This document shows, in pieces, positions 8,512-18,057 of a DNA stretch of 64,000 nt. The first letter of the stretch is position 1. Each line of letters opens with the position of its first letter. This DNA is from Aquabacterium sp. Its GTDB lineage: Bacteria; Pseudomonadota; Gammaproteobacteria; Burkholderiales; Burkholderiaceae_C. Below the pieces are notes generated by a model. The model ran no database searches. It saw only the letters and a program-made list of their open reading frames with translations, and had not been told where the DNA came from. The stretch lies in contig NZ_JAQSDR010000009.1 in the NCBI RefSeq assembly GCF_029946005.1, positions 1 through 64,000 of the forward strand, given 5' to 3'. Both the position numbers and the translations under genes were made by a program.

Positions 8512-9381
8512 CTATCTATGATGAGGAGATGGGGCGAAGTCGCATTCGATCATGGTGTCGTCCCCCAGTAGGAAACGACGCGTGCGGGGGCGCAGGCTGA
8601 GCGTGAGATCGTGGATTTCCGGCAGCACCAGGCTGGGACGGCCGGAGCCGAGGATGACCGGGGCCACGGTGATCTGTAGTCGATCAAGGGCGCCTGCAGC
8701 CAGGAAGCGCGACACCGTGATGCCGCCGCCCTCTACGAACAGCCAAGACAGCCGGCGCAAGGCCAGGATCCGGCGAATTTCAAAAGGGTCTAGGCCCTGC
8801 TGGCCGCGTGGCACCGGGATCACTTCGGCCTGGCCCCATTGGTGTTCGGCCCCGATGCGGTCCGCCGCCACCAGGAGAAGGGTCGGTGCGCAGCCATCGC
8901 GAAAGACGCGCTGGCTGCCGTCCAGCCGATGTTCCGGGTCTAGGATCACCCGCACCGGGTTGTCGCCGGAGCACAGCCGCACCGTGAGTTGAGGGTCGTC
9001 ATGCAGGATTGTGTTGACGCCCACCACAACAGCATCGGCGATGGCCCGCATGCGGTGCGTGTGCAGCAGGTCTTCTTCGCCGCTGAGCCAGCGAGAGATG
9101 CCGCAGGTGGTGGCGATGCGCCCATCAAGGCTCTGAGCCAGGTGAGCCACCGCGCAGGGCCCCTGGTTCCGCATCGCGCAGAGTGGGCCATAGAGCCTGT
9201 GGACGAGAGAGGTGGCATCGACCGCGACACTGTTGCCTCCACCCACAAGCAGGGCTTGCCAATCGGCTTCGTCCACTCCTGGGGCGGTGGTGGTCGTCAC
9301 TGAGAAGGGCGGTGAGGCAAAGGACGGTTGAGCATGGAGAAATGCCAGGTGAATCTCAATTGATGATGCATTTTCAGTCAT
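8512..9381 (-). CDS. RibD C-terminal/dihydrofolate reductase-like NADPH reductase
   Basis: About 289 residues. The RibD reductase domain starts at about residue 80: HLAQSLDGRIATTCG, then LRCIADA-like RAIADAVVVGVNTILHDDPQLTVR, a PVRVILDPEHRL strand, and the C-terminal WLFVEGGGITVSRFLAAG. There is no N-terminal deaminase domain, so this is not full-length RibD; the first 80 residues are unassigned. The open frame extends to 9483, but that would overlap the dehydrogenase gene; ATG 9381 lies 19 bases after the dehydrogenase stop. The family reduces the carbonyl or imine of pyrimidine or pterin-like substrates with NADPH. The actual substrate is unknown. Confidence 0.85.
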   Translation of the reverse strand: MTENASSIEIHLAFLHAQPSFASPPFSVTTTTAPGVDEADWQALLVGGGNSVAVDATSLVHRLYGPLCAMRNQGPCAVAHLAQSLDGRIATTCGISRWLSGEEDLLHTHRMRAIADAVVVGVNTILHDDPQLTVRLCSGDNPVRVILDPEHRLDGSQRVFRDGCAPTLLLVAADRIGAEHQWGQAEVIPVPRGQQGLDPFEIRRILALRRLSWLFVEGGGITVSRFLAAGALDRLQITVAPVILGSGRPSLVLPEIHDLTLSLRPRTRRFLLGDDTMIECDFAPSPHHR

Positions 9382-9400
9382 CGCTTCGCCGCCTGCCAGG

Positions 9401-10381
9401 CTAGGGATAATCAATGCGGTGACACAAGGTGGCATCAAGCCTGGATGCCGACAACCGTGCGAGCACTTCGGGCAAGTCGGCAAAAGGCGAGGCGTTGGTG
9501 ATCAATGCATCCAGCACGGGGTCGCTCAGCAGGGACAGGGCCAATTCGAAGCGCCGAAGGTGACTCCATCGTGCGCGCTGCGCGGTGGCCACTTGCCCCA
9601 CCTGCGAGCTTTTGAGGGTGAGCCTGCGCGAGTGAAAGGCGCCGCCCAGTGGCACGTTCACAGGGCGCTCGCCATACCAACTCAGCTCCAGCACCGTGGC
9701 TTCGAAGGCGGCGAGGTTCAGGGCCGTTGCCAGGCCTGCAGATTGGCCGCTGGCATGGATCACGAGGTCAGCCTCGTCGCGCGCTGCATCTGGTAGAGCA
9801 AAGTCCACGTGGAGTTGCTTGGCGACGGGGCGCCTGGCCTCCTGCGTATCCACCAACTGAACCTGGCAGCCGGGCATGCGCGCTGCCAGCCAAGCCACCA
9901 GCAGGCCCACGGTGCCGCCACCCACCACGGCGATGCGGTCGCCCACACGCGGGCCAGCATCCCACAGCGCATTGACGGCCGTTTCCATGTTGGCGGCCAG
10001 CACGGCCCGGGTTGGCGGAACGCTCGGGGGCAGCACGTGCACGGCCGTGGCGGGCACCACATAGTGAGTCTGATGCGGGTACAGGCAGAACACCGTTTGA
10101 CCCATCAGGTGGGCGGGGCCTTGCTCGACCCGGCCCACGCTGGTGTAGCCGTACTTCACCGGCGCCGGGAAGTCGCCTGCCTGAAACGGTGCGCGCATGC
10201 GATCAAACTCGCTGGAGGGCACCTCGCCGCGAAACACCAAGGTTTCAGTGCCTCGGCTGATGCCACTGTGCAGGGTCCTGACCAGCACTTGATCGGGTCC
10301 CGGTTCAGGCAAGTTCTCGGTGCGCAACTCGGCGTGGCCAGGCTCGGTCAGCCAACAGGCTTGAGCAAGGATCTCGGTCAT
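9401..10381 (-). CDS. MDR-superfamily dehydrogenase lacking canonical zinc ligands
   Basis: A 326-residue medium-chain dehydrogenase/reductase. The GroES-like N-terminal domain carries [10 protein letters not shown] where zinc alcohol dehydrogenases have CGTD, and YGYTSVGRV where they have the GHE motif, so the catalytic zinc site seems absent. The Rossmann motif [15 protein letters not shown] is at about residue 154 and LVDTQEARR follows, whose Asp suggests NAD preference. This pattern recalls BchC-type and bi-domain oxidoreductases. It begins directly after the acyltransferase stop (TGAATG, zero gap). It may act as a zinc-independent reductase in the operon's pathway. Confidence 0.82.
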   Translation of the reverse strand: MTEILAQACWLTEPGHAELRTENLPEPGPDQVLVRTLHSGISRGTETLVFRGEVPSSEFDRMRAPFQAGDFPAPVKYGYTSVGRVEQGPAHLMGQTVFCLYPHQTHYVVPATAVHVLPPSVPPTRAVLAANMETAVNALWDAGPRVGDRIAVVGGGTVGLLVAWLAARMPGCQVQLVDTQEARRPVAKQLHVDFALPDAARDEADLVIHASGQSAGLATALNLAAFEATVLELSWYGERPVNVPLGGAFHSRRLTLKSSQVGQVATAQRARWSHLRRFELALSLLSDPVLDALITNASPFADLPEVLARLSASRLDATLCHRIDYP

Positions 10382-11251
10382 TCAGAATGCCGATCTCTGT
10401 TCAAGGATGAGTTGCCGCATCTGTGATGTCACGGATGTGCCGAGGGCCTGTGCATCGCCTTGACCTGCGCTGAGCGGCGCGCCGAATGCTACCCGGGCGA
10501 CCAAGTCGCGGTAGCGTGGCAAGGCCACCTGCAACGCCGCGGCCAGCTTCTCCTTGTTGCTCGCCGTTCGGCGCAACCAGGTGAGCGGATGCCGTTGTGC
10601 CGCTGAGGAGATGACGTGGCTCACCAGTGTGGGCACAAACTGCGTTTCGGGCGCCAGGCGGGCGAACAAGGCGTAGCTGTTGGACCAGTTTTGCAAAGAG
10701 TCCACAGCCCTTCGCGAGCCGAAGGTGGCTGGATCGGGCTCGATCTCTCCGGCCGGGAAAGTCAGCAGGGCGCCGCCTTCCTTCAAGTGTTTGGCGCCGG
10801 CGCGGACCACGGCCATGCGCCCCGATTCCTCCTCGGGCAGGAAGATCAATTGCCGCGCAACATGGGGCAATGCCCGAAGGAATGGGCGATCCAAGGCAAT
10901 CACCCGCAAATCAGGGCGCGACGCCAGGCTGGAAAAAAGCGCCACCGTGTCGGTCATGCCAGGGTGGTTCGCCAGGATGAACACCGGGCCTTGGGGCGGG
11001 ATGTTCTCAAGGCCTGAGGTGTGCACGCCAGCGGTCATCTGGCGCATCAACCAGGCGCTGCCTTGCGCCAGGCCGTGGTCGCCCACTCGGTTGTCGAATT
11101 CATTCGCTGTCCGGGCAAAGCGCCGTGCTACAGGCCTAAAAAGCCGACGCAAGGGCGTGCCTTGAAAACGCAACAAGCCCATCGAATCAAGCAAATCGAC
11201 AATGTTGATCTCCGTGAGCGTATCGATTAGCGGCGATGAAGCGGCAGGCAT
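10382..11251 (-). CDS. PlsC-type lysophospholipid/glycerol-phosphate acyltransferase
   Basis: A 289-residue PlsC-superfamily acyltransferase. The catalytic HX4D motif is seen as NHPGMTD near residue 116; LTFPAGEIEPDP near 165 fits the later acceptor-binding block. The first 70 residues precede the domain and hold no clear signal peptide. It is the first gene of the six-gene operon and abuts the dehydrogenase with no intervening base. Known relatives acylate lysophosphatidic acid or other lipid acceptors from acyl-ACP or acyl-CoA at the inner membrane. Whether it modifies the operon's product with a fatty acid, or is only co-transcribed, cannot be decided here. The start ATG has no strong Shine-Dalgarno. 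Confidence 0.85.
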   Translation of the reverse strand: MPAASSPLIDTLTEINIVDLLDSMGLLRFQGTPLRRLFRPVARRFARTANEFDNRVGDHGLAQGSAWLMRQMTAGVHTSGLENIPPQGPVFILANHPGMTDTVALFSSLASRPDLRVIALDRPFLRALPHVARQLIFLPEEESGRMAVVRAGAKHLKEGGALLTFPAGEIEPDPATFGSRRAVDSLQNWSNSYALFARLAPETQFVPTLVSHVISSAAQRHPLTWLRRTASNKEKLAAALQVALPRYRDLVARVAFGAPLSAGQGDAQALGTSVTSQMRQLILEQRSAF

Positions 11252-11396
11252 GGCTCGGTGAAGGGTTGACGCCTGCGCAGTCTAGACCACTTCATGAAGG
11301 CCAGCCCCAAGTGCGGGAATGCCGGCCACGTCGGAACCCTGGAGCGACCCTGAGCCCACGAATTTCTCTGGGATAAACTGGCGCACGCCGCCGCCC

Positions 11397-12002
11397 ATGA
11401 CCGAATCCAGTCGCATGTCTGATCAGCTTTCCCTGATGGGTTTCGATGAACCTCCTCGACCGACGGATCGGCTGTTTTTCGCCTTGTTCCCGACTGAGGA
11501 AGCCGCGAGGCGCATTGCCAATCTGGCCTTGCAATTGCGCGGTGAACATGGACTCAGCGGCACACCGCTCCAGACCGAGCGATTCCACATCACCTTGCAT
11601 CACCTGGGGGACTACGCGGGGTTACCGCCCGATGTGCTTGCCTTGGCCGTTCAAGCCGCGCAGGCCCTGGCCTTGCCGCCGTTTGAAATCAGCTTCGACC
11701 GCGTGGCCAGCTTCTCAGGCCACCCCAGCAAGCGGCCCTTCGTCTTGCGTGGCAGTGACGATGGCCTGGCCGCGCTCACGGCCTTCCAGCAAACGCTGGG
11801 CACGGTCATGAGGCAGGTCGGCTTGGGACGTCGGGTGGATGTGCGCTTCACACCGCATGTGACGCTCCTGTACGACTCGCGATTGGTGGCCGAACAAGCC
11901 GTGGCGCCCATCCACTGGACCGCGCATGAGTTGGTGCTGGTGCATAGCCTGCTGGGCCAGACACGGTATGTGCCGCTGGGGCGCTGGACCCTGAAAGGTT
12001 GA
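11397..12002 (+). CDS. thpR: RNA 2',3'-cyclic phosphodiesterase (2H family)
   Basis: A 2H phosphoesterase, formerly called 2'-5' RNA ligase. The two catalytic motifs are HITL and HVTL, each in a beta-strand (FHITLHHLG near residue 63, FTPHVTLLYD near 162). The segment DRLFFALFPTEEAARRI is the typical N-terminus of the domain. It hydrolyses 2',3'-cyclic phosphates on RNA ends. Start choice is uncertain: ATG 11397 and ATG 11415 are both in frame and neither has a clear ribosome binding site; a further ATG at 11319 is less likely. It diverges from the acyltransferase operon; a GATAAACT element near 11369 could be its -10 region. Confidence 0.9.
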   Translation: MTESSRMSDQLSLMGFDEPPRPTDRLFFALFPTEEAARRIANLALQLRGEHGLSGTPLQTERFHITLHHLGDYAGLPPDVLALAVQAAQALALPPFEISFDRVASFSGHPSKRPFVLRGSDDGLAALTAFQQTLGTVMRQVGLGRRVDVRFTPHVTLLYDSRLVAEQAVAPIHWTAHELVLVHSLLGQTRYVPLGRWTLKG

Positions 12003-12063
12003 ACCGCTTGCCGTGGGCAAGGAAGGCGATAATCAGTCATGAATCAACACGAGGTTGACCAAG

Positions 12064-12899
<836 letters not shown>

Positions 12900-12921
12900 A
12901 GGCGGTCGCCACGCCAGGCTT

Positions 12922-14043
12922 TTACAGCTTGCGCACCACCACGCTGCCGATCGAGTAACCCGCGCCAAACGAGCAGATCACACCGAGGTCACCATGGATC
13001 AGGTCGCCATGGTGAACGTGGAAGGCAATCACCGAGCCCGCTGACGACGTGTTGGCGAACTCATCCAGGATGAGCGGCGCGATGTCGGGCGTGGCTTCGC
13101 CGCCCACCAGCTTCTTGATCACCAGCTGGTTCATGCTCAGGTTGGCCTGGTGCAGCCAGAAGCGGCGCACTTCCGAGGGTGCCATGCCCAGGTCCTTGAG
13201 GTGGGCATCAATGTGGGCCGCGGCCATGGGCACGACTTCCTTGAACACCTTGCGGCCTTCCTGGCGGAAGGTTTTGTCGCGGGCGTTGGGGTCGGTGTCC
13301 TCGCAACGGTTCATGTAGCCGAAGTTGTTGCGAATGGCATTGGAGAACTGCGTGGCCAGCTTGGTGCCCAGTATTTCCCACTGGTCCCGGCTGGTGGCCG
13401 TCTCTGCCCGCTCCACGATGACGGCCGTGCAGGCATCGCCAAAGATGAAGTGGCAATCACGGTCGCGCCATTCCTGGTGGCCCGAGGTGATCTCGGGGTT
13501 GACCACCAGGACGCAACGGGCCGTGCCCGCGCGCACGGCATTGACGGCCTGCTCGATGCCGAAGGTGGCTGAAGAGCAGGCCACGTTCATGTCGAAACCA
13601 TACCCCCCTGCGCCCAGGGCCTGCTGGATCTCGACGGCCATGGCCGGGTAGCCGCGCTGCATGTTCGAAGCCGCGCAGATCACGGCGTCGATGTCTTTGC
13701 CCTCCTTGCCTGCCTGCTCCATGGCCTGGCGTGAGGCGTGGACAGCGATTTCCGCCATCAGGGACAGTTCGTCATCAGCGCGTGGGGCCAGGCGCGGGAA
13801 CATGCGATGGGGATCCAGCACGCCGCCCTTGTCCATCACATAGCGTTGCTTGATGCCCGAGGCCCGCTCGATGAACTCGACGCTGGAGGGTGCGAGCGGC
13901 TCTCGCGTACCGGCCGCGATGTCGTCGGCGAACTTGGCGTTCTGCAGTTCGACGTAGGCGTTGAACGACTCGACCAGCTCAGCGTTGGTGATGGTCTGGG
14001 AAGGCTTGAACAGCCCCGTGCCGCTGATAACAACTTTGGTCAT
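12922..14043 (-). CDS. KAS III-like beta-ketoacyl synthase (FabH-type)
   Basis: A 373-residue thiolase-fold condensing enzyme, longer than housekeeping FabH (about 320). The catalytic triad is present: C156 in MNVACSSATFG, H298 in WLHQANLSMN and N331 in EFANTSSAGS. The chain ends with GAGYSIGSVVVRKL, as in the family. In Pseudomonas aeruginosa a FabH-like protein (PA3286) of this wider group condenses octanoyl-CoA with malonyl-ACP, linking beta-oxidation to synthesis; a similar role here is inference from the adjoining ETF-QO gene, 20 bases upstream on the same strand. The ATG has AGGAA upstream. Not assigned as fabH because it is outside a fab cluster. Confidence 0.85.
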   Translation of the reverse strand: MTKVVISGTGLFKPSQTITNAELVESFNAYVELQNAKFADDIAAGTREPLAPSSVEFIERASGIKQRYVMDKGGVLDPHRMFPRLAPRADDELSLMAEIAVHASRQAMEQAGKEGKDIDAVICAASNMQRGYPAMAVEIQQALGAGGYGFDMNVACSSATFGIEQAVNAVRAGTARCVLVVNPEITSGHQEWRDRDCHFIFGDACTAVIVERAETATSRDQWEILGTKLATQFSNAIRNNFGYMNRCEDTDPNARDKTFRQEGRKVFKEVVPMAAAHIDAHLKDLGMAPSEVRRFWLHQANLSMNQLVIKKLVGGEATPDIAPLILDEFANTSSAGSVIAFHVHHGDLIHGDLGVICSFGAGYSIGSVVVRKL

Positions 14044-14063
14044 GGTGGGTTCCTGTGGACTGC

Positions 14064-15752
14064 TTACATGCCTGCGTAGTTGGGACCACCACCGCCTTCA
14101 GGCGTGACCCAGACGATGTTCTGGGTGGGATCCTTGATGTCGCAGGTTTTGCAGTGCACGCAGTTTTGAGCGTTGATCTGCAGGCGATCGGTGTTGTCTT
14201 CGTTCTTGACGAACTCGTACACACCGGCCGGGCAGTAGCGCGACTCGGGGCCGGCGTACTTGGCCAAGTTGACATCGACGGGAATCGAGTTGTTCTTCAG
14301 CGTCAGGTGGGCAGGCTGGTGTTCTTCGTGGTTCGTGTTGGACACGAACACCGAACTCAGGCGGTCAAACGTGATCTTGCCATCGGGCTTCGGGTAGTCG
14401 ATCTTGGCGCACTCGGCCGCAGGCTTGAGGAAGGTGTGGTCGGCCGCCGGGTTTGGCAAGGTCCATGGGGGGCTCTTGATGCCCAGTCTGGGCAGCAGCC
14501 AGTGCTCGACACCAGTCATGATCGAGCCGACGTACAGGCCCTTCTTGAACCAGGTCTTGAAGTTCTTGGCGCCGTTCAGTTCTTCGTGCAGCCAGCTCTT
14601 CTCGAAAGCAACCGGGTAGGCGTGCAGTTCGTCGTACTGGCGGCCAGACGTGACCGCGGCAAATGCGGCTTCAGCGCAGAGCATGCCGGACTTGATGGCC
14701 GCGTGGCTGCCCTTGATGCGCGAGGCATTCATGTAGCCCGCGTCGCAGCCGATCAGGGCGCCACCGGGGAACACGGTCTTGGGCAGGCTGGGCAGGCCGC
14801 CGTTGTTGATGGCGCGAGCGCCATAGCTGATGCGCTTGCCACCTTCGATGTGCTTGAGGATGCTGGGGTGCTTCTTCCAGCGCTGCATCTCTTCGAAGGG
14901 GCTCAGCCAGGGGTTCTTGTAGTCCAGGCCGACCACCAGGCCCAGGGTGACCTTGTTGTCTTCCAGGTGGTACAAAAAGCCGCCACCGAAGGTTTGCGAA
15001 TCCATGGGCCAACCGGCGGTGTGCACCACCAGGCCGGGTTGGGCCTTGGCCGGGTCGATCTCCCACAACTCCTTGATGCCGATGCCAAAGCTGGGCGGTG
15101 CCTTGCCATCGTCCAGCTTGAACTTGGCGATCAGTTGCTTGCCCAGGTGGCCACGCGCGCCTTCGGCGAAGATGGTGTACTTGGCCAGCAACTCCATGCC
15201 CAGCTGGAAGTTGTCAGTCGGTTCGCCCGACTTGTCGACGCCCAGGTTGCCCGTGGCCACGCCCTTGACGCTGCCATCGTCGTTGTAAAGCACTTCAGCG
15301 GCGGCAAAGCCTGGGAATATTTCCACGCCCAGGCTTTCAGCCTGCTGGCCCAGCCAGCGCACCACATTGCCCAGGCTGATGACGTAGTTGCCTTCGTTGT
15401 GGAAGTTGTTGGGGATCAGCGCCTGCGGAGTCTTGAAGGCGCCGGTTTCGCTGGTCATGAACAGCACTTCGTCAGCGGTGACGGCCTGGTTCAGCGGCGC
15501 GCCGAGTTCTTTCCAGTTGGGGAAGAGTTCGGTGATGGCGCGGGGGTCCATCACGGCGCCCGACAGGATGTGCGCGCCAGGCTCTGAGCCTTTTTCCAGC
15601 ACGCAAACTGAAACTTCTTTTCCGCTTGCTGCGGCCAGTTGCTTTAAGCGGATGGCCGTGGCTAGACCACCGGGGCCCGCGCCGATGACGACCACGTCGT
15701 ATTCCATCGATTCACGTGGGCCAAACTGGGCAAGGATTTCCTGAGGCGTCAT
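14064..15752 (-). CDS. Electron transfer flavoprotein-ubiquinone oxidoreductase
   Basis: ETF-QO passes electrons from acyl-CoA dehydrogenases, via ETF, to the ubiquinone pool at the inner membrane. The 562-residue length matches the family. The FAD motif VVIGAGPGGLATAIRL starts at about residue 20. The C-terminal ferredoxin-like part carries the 4Fe-4S cysteines in NCVHCKTCDIKDP with an earlier RYCPAG cysteine. A GAAGGAAG ribosome binding site lies just before the ATG, and a TAGAAT -10-like element at 15812-15807. It is followed by the KAS III-like gene. The partner ETF genes are not in the window. Confidence 0.96.
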   Translation of the reverse strand: MTPQEILAQFGPRESMEYDVVVIGAGPGGLATAIRLKQLAAASGKEVSVCVLEKGSEPGAHILSGAVMDPRAITELFPNWKELGAPLNQAVTADEVLFMTSETGAFKTPQALIPNNFHNEGNYVISLGNVVRWLGQQAESLGVEIFPGFAAAEVLYNDDGSVKGVATGNLGVDKSGEPTDNFQLGMELLAKYTIFAEGARGHLGKQLIAKFKLDDGKAPPSFGIGIKELWEIDPAKAQPGLVVHTAGWPMDSQTFGGGFLYHLEDNKVTLGLVVGLDYKNPWLSPFEEMQRWKKHPSILKHIEGGKRISYGARAINNGGLPSLPKTVFPGGALIGCDAGYMNASRIKGSHAAIKSGMLCAEAAFAAVTSGRQYDELHAYPVAFEKSWLHEELNGAKNFKTWFKKGLYVGSIMTGVEHWLLPRLGIKSPPWTLPNPAADHTFLKPAAECAKIDYPKPDGKITFDRLSSVFVSNTNHEEHQPAHLTLKNNSIPVDVNLAKYAGPESRYCPAGVYEFVKNEDNTDRLQINAQNCVHCKTCDIKDPTQNIVWVTPEGGGGPNYAGM

Positions 15753-15848
15753 CGTGCTTCCTTCTACTGGGCGGATGAATGTTGTTGTGTACTGGCTGAA
15801 CCAGCGATTCTAAAACGCGCTGTATTTCCTATTTTGCCAAAAAAAAGC

Positions 15849-15856
15849 ACGATCGT
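15849..15856. promoter_or_regulatory. Palindromic ACGATCGT site upstream of the ETF-QO gene
   Basis: A perfect eight-base palindrome in an A-rich surround, in the 208-base gap between ETF-QO and the divergent SDR gene. It lies about 40 bases upstream of the ETF-QO -10-like TAGAAT (15812-15807). TetR-type regulators of fatty-acid degradation bind palindromes of this sort, so it could be such an operator. This is inference and only the short core is symmetric. Confidence 0.3.
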
Positions 15857-15960
15857 TCGAAAATAGGCGCATCAAGGCCAAATGCGGTGCCGCGTGCTAA
15901 GGTTCAATCCATCGGATCCCTATAAAACACCTGAGAGACTTGCAGAGGAATTGCCACAGC

Positions 15961-16746
15961 ATGAGCTACAACATTGACCTGGCCGGCCGCGTGGCCCTGA
16001 TCACCGGCGCCTCCAGCGGCCTGGGCACCCAATTCGCCTTGACGCTGGCCCAGGCTGGCGCCGCGGTGGTGCTGGCCGGACGCCGCGTCGAACGCCTCAA
16101 GACCCTTCGTTCTGAGATCGAAGCCGCTGGTGGCGACGCTCACGTGGTCGGCATGGATGTGACCGACATCGACAGCATCCGCGCCGCCGTGGCCCACGCT
16201 GAAACCGAGGTCGGCGCCATCGATATCTTGATCAACAACTCCGGCGTGAGCACCACCGAGCGCTTGCTGGACGTGACGCCCGAAAACTACGATTTCATCT
16301 TCGACACCAACACCCGCGGCGCCTTCTTCACCGCGCAGGAAGTGGCCAAGCGCATGCTGGCCCGCGCTCAGGGCTCGGCGCCCGGCACCTTCACGGGCGG
16401 CCGCATTGTCAACATCGCATCGGCGGGCGGCCTGCGCACCATGCCCATGATTGGCGTGTACTGCATGAGCAAGGCGGCCGTGATCCACATGACCAAGGTG
16501 ATGGCCGCAGAGTGGGGCCGTTTCGGCATCACCACCAACGCGATCTGCCCCGGCTACATCGAGACCGAACTCAACACGCACCACTTCAACAGTGAGGCGG
16601 GCAAGAAATTGGTCAACATGTTGCCGCGCAAGCGCCTGGGCCAAGCCAAGGACCTGGACGCCTTGCTGGTCACCCTGTGCGCGCCGCAAAGTGACTTCAT
16701 CAATGGCGCAGTCATTTCTGCCGACGATGGCATGACGGCGGCTTGA
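15961..16746 (+). CDS. SDR-family NAD(P)-dependent oxidoreductase
   Basis: A 261-residue classical short-chain dehydrogenase. Seen in order: the nucleotide motif TGASSGLG near residue 17, NNSG near 92, the catalytic serine in NIASAGG and the YCMSK Tyr-Lys pair near 168. CPGYIETEL follows. The frame is open from a TTG at 15940, but AGAGGAA at 15944-15950 is well placed for ATG 15961. After it come a hairpin without a T tract (16751-16765) and the thioesterase gene. The substrate is unknown; position beside a thioesterase, ETF-QO and CoA transferase points to acyl-CoA or 3-hydroxyacyl metabolism. Confidence 0.88.
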   Translation: MSYNIDLAGRVALITGASSGLGTQFALTLAQAGAAVVLAGRRVERLKTLRSEIEAAGGDAHVVGMDVTDIDSIRAAVAHAETEVGAIDILINNSGVSTTERLLDVTPENYDFIFDTNTRGAFFTAQEVAKRMLARAQGSAPGTFTGGRIVNIASAGGLRTMPMIGVYCMSKAAVIHMTKVMAAEWGRFGITTNAICPGYIETELNTHHFNSEAGKKLVNMLPRKRLGQAKDLDALLVTLCAPQSDFINGAVISADDGMTAA

Positions 16747-16777
16747 AACCGGGGCCCTTGGCCCCAATTGAAGCACC

Positions 16778-17245
16778 ATGCGACTCGACATACCTGAACA
16801 CAAGATCCTGGTCCACGATGTGACCCTGCCCGTTTTTTGGGGTGACATGGATGCCCTGGGCCACGTCAACAACGCCGTCTACTTCCGCTACATGGAGCAG
16901 GTGCGCGTGTCTTGGATCGCCTCCATGAGCGGCCCGGTCACCCAAGGGGTGGAGGGGCCAGTGATCGCCAACACCTTCTGCAACTTCTACCGGGAGTTGG
17001 AGTTCCCGGCGCAGGTGATCGCCAAGCTGTACGTGGCCAATCCAGGCCGCACCAGCTTTGACACCTACGTGACCATGGAGCGGGCTGATCAGCCGGGCGA
17101 GGTCTGTGCGGCGGGTGGCGCGACCTTGGTGTGGGTCAGCTCGGCGGAAAGGCGACCGATTCCTCTGCCGCCTTTCTTGCGGGCCATCGTGGGGCCAGCA
17201 CCTGCATTGCCTGGCGCGGAAGTGCCGCCCGCGTTGCCGGGTTAA
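16778..17245 (+). CDS. 4HBT-type acyl-CoA thioesterase
   Basis: A 155-residue hot-dog-fold thioesterase of the YbgC/4HBT group. The active-site region FWGDMDALGHVNNAVYFRYMEQ (near residues 20-41) has the catalytic Asp and the conserved HVNN and Tyr-Glu pattern. Length is normal for the fold. It lies 31 bases after the SDR stop and about 100 bases before the CoA-transferase start, so linkage with the SDR is likely. It would hydrolyse an acyl-CoA; the chain length cannot be told from sequence. Confidence 0.85.
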   Translation: MRLDIPEHKILVHDVTLPVFWGDMDALGHVNNAVYFRYMEQVRVSWIASMSGPVTQGVEGPVIANTFCNFYRELEFPAQVIAKLYVANPGRTSFDTYVTMERADQPGEVCAAGGATLVWVSSAERRPIPLPPFLRAIVGPAPALPGAEVPPALPG

Positions 17246-17347
17246 AAGCCAACGGCGAGGTGTTTTTTCGTCCAATTCTCTGGATTTTTGCTGGTCACCC
17301 GGTGTACGCTGGCAATGTTGCAGTGCAGCGAAACAAGGAGTGATTGG

Positions 17348-18055
17348 ATGAACAAGGTCTATCCCGATGCGGCCAGCGCCTTGGCGGGCATCGTCAAGGA
17401 CGGTCAGTTGATGGCGGTCGGTGGCTTCGGCCTGTGCGGCATCCCTGAGGCTTTGATCGATGCCCTGGCGGCCTCCGGCGTCAAGGACCTGACGGTGATT
17501 TCCAACAACGCAGGCGTTGATGGATTTGGTCTGGGCAAGCTGCTCAACACCCGCCAGATCAGCAAGATGATTTCCAGCTATGTGGGCGAGAACAAGGAGT
17601 TCGAGCGCCAGTACCTGAGCGGTGAGTTGCAGCTCGAATTCACCCCCCAAGGCACTCTGGCCGAGAAGCTGCGGGCCGGTGGCGCAGGCATTCCGGCCTT
17701 CTTCACCAAAACCGGCGTGGGCACGCTGGTGGCCGAGGGCAAAGAAACGCGCGAGTTCGATGGCAGCGTCTACGTCATGGAACGCGCGCTGCTGCCTGAG
17801 GTGTCGCTGGTCAAGGCCTACAAGGCCGACAAGTCCGGCAACCTGGTCTTCCGCCGCACGGCACGTAACTTCAACCCGGCGGTGGCCATGGCGGGCAAGG
17901 TCACCATCGTCGAGGTGGAAGAGTTGCTGGAGATCGGCGAGATGGACCCCGACAGCGTGCACTTGCCGGGCATCTATGTGCACCGCATTGTGGTGAACGC
18001 CCACCCTGAAAAGCGCATCGAGAAGCGCACCATCACCGAAAAGGCAGGAGTCTGA
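17348..18055 (+). CDS. scoA: Succinyl-CoA:3-ketoacid CoA-transferase subunit A
   Basis: The A subunit of a family I CoA transferase, which moves CoA between succinyl-CoA and acetoacetate or another 3-ketoacid. The 235-residue protein has the [16 protein letters not shown] motif near residue 24 and the [14 protein letters not shown] and [10 protein letters not shown] segments of the SCOT A subunit. The ATG at 17348 has AAGGAG seven bases upstream, so the longer open frame (from 17288) is not used. The B subunit follows after two bases. Other 3-ketoacid transferases (atoDA, catIJ-like) share these motifs, so the exact acid is uncertain. Confidence 0.93.
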   Translation: MNKVYPDAASALAGIVKDGQLMAVGGFGLCGIPEALIDALAASGVKDLTVISNNAGVDGFGLGKLLNTRQISKMISSYVGENKEFERQYLSGELQLEFTPQGTLAEKLRAGGAGIPAFFTKTGVGTLVAEGKETREFDGSVYVMERALLPEVSLVKAYKADKSGNLVFRRTARNFNPAVAMAGKVTIVEVEELLEIGEMDPDSVHLPGIYVHRIVVNAHPEKRIEKRTITEKAGV

Positions 18056-18057
18056 CC

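Noticed and set aside
14055..15587. A 510-codon plus-strand frame opposite ETF-QO
   Set aside because: Shadow of the real gene; no recognisable motif or ribosome binding site.
15895..15915. A tRNA T-loop-like GGTTCAATCC
   Set aside because: The flanks cannot fold into a cloverleaf and no anticodon arm is visible.
16751..16765. GGGGCC-CTT-GGCCCC hairpin between SDR and thioesterase
   Set aside because: No T tract follows and the next gene starts 13 bases on, so termination is unsupported; recorded only as a structure.
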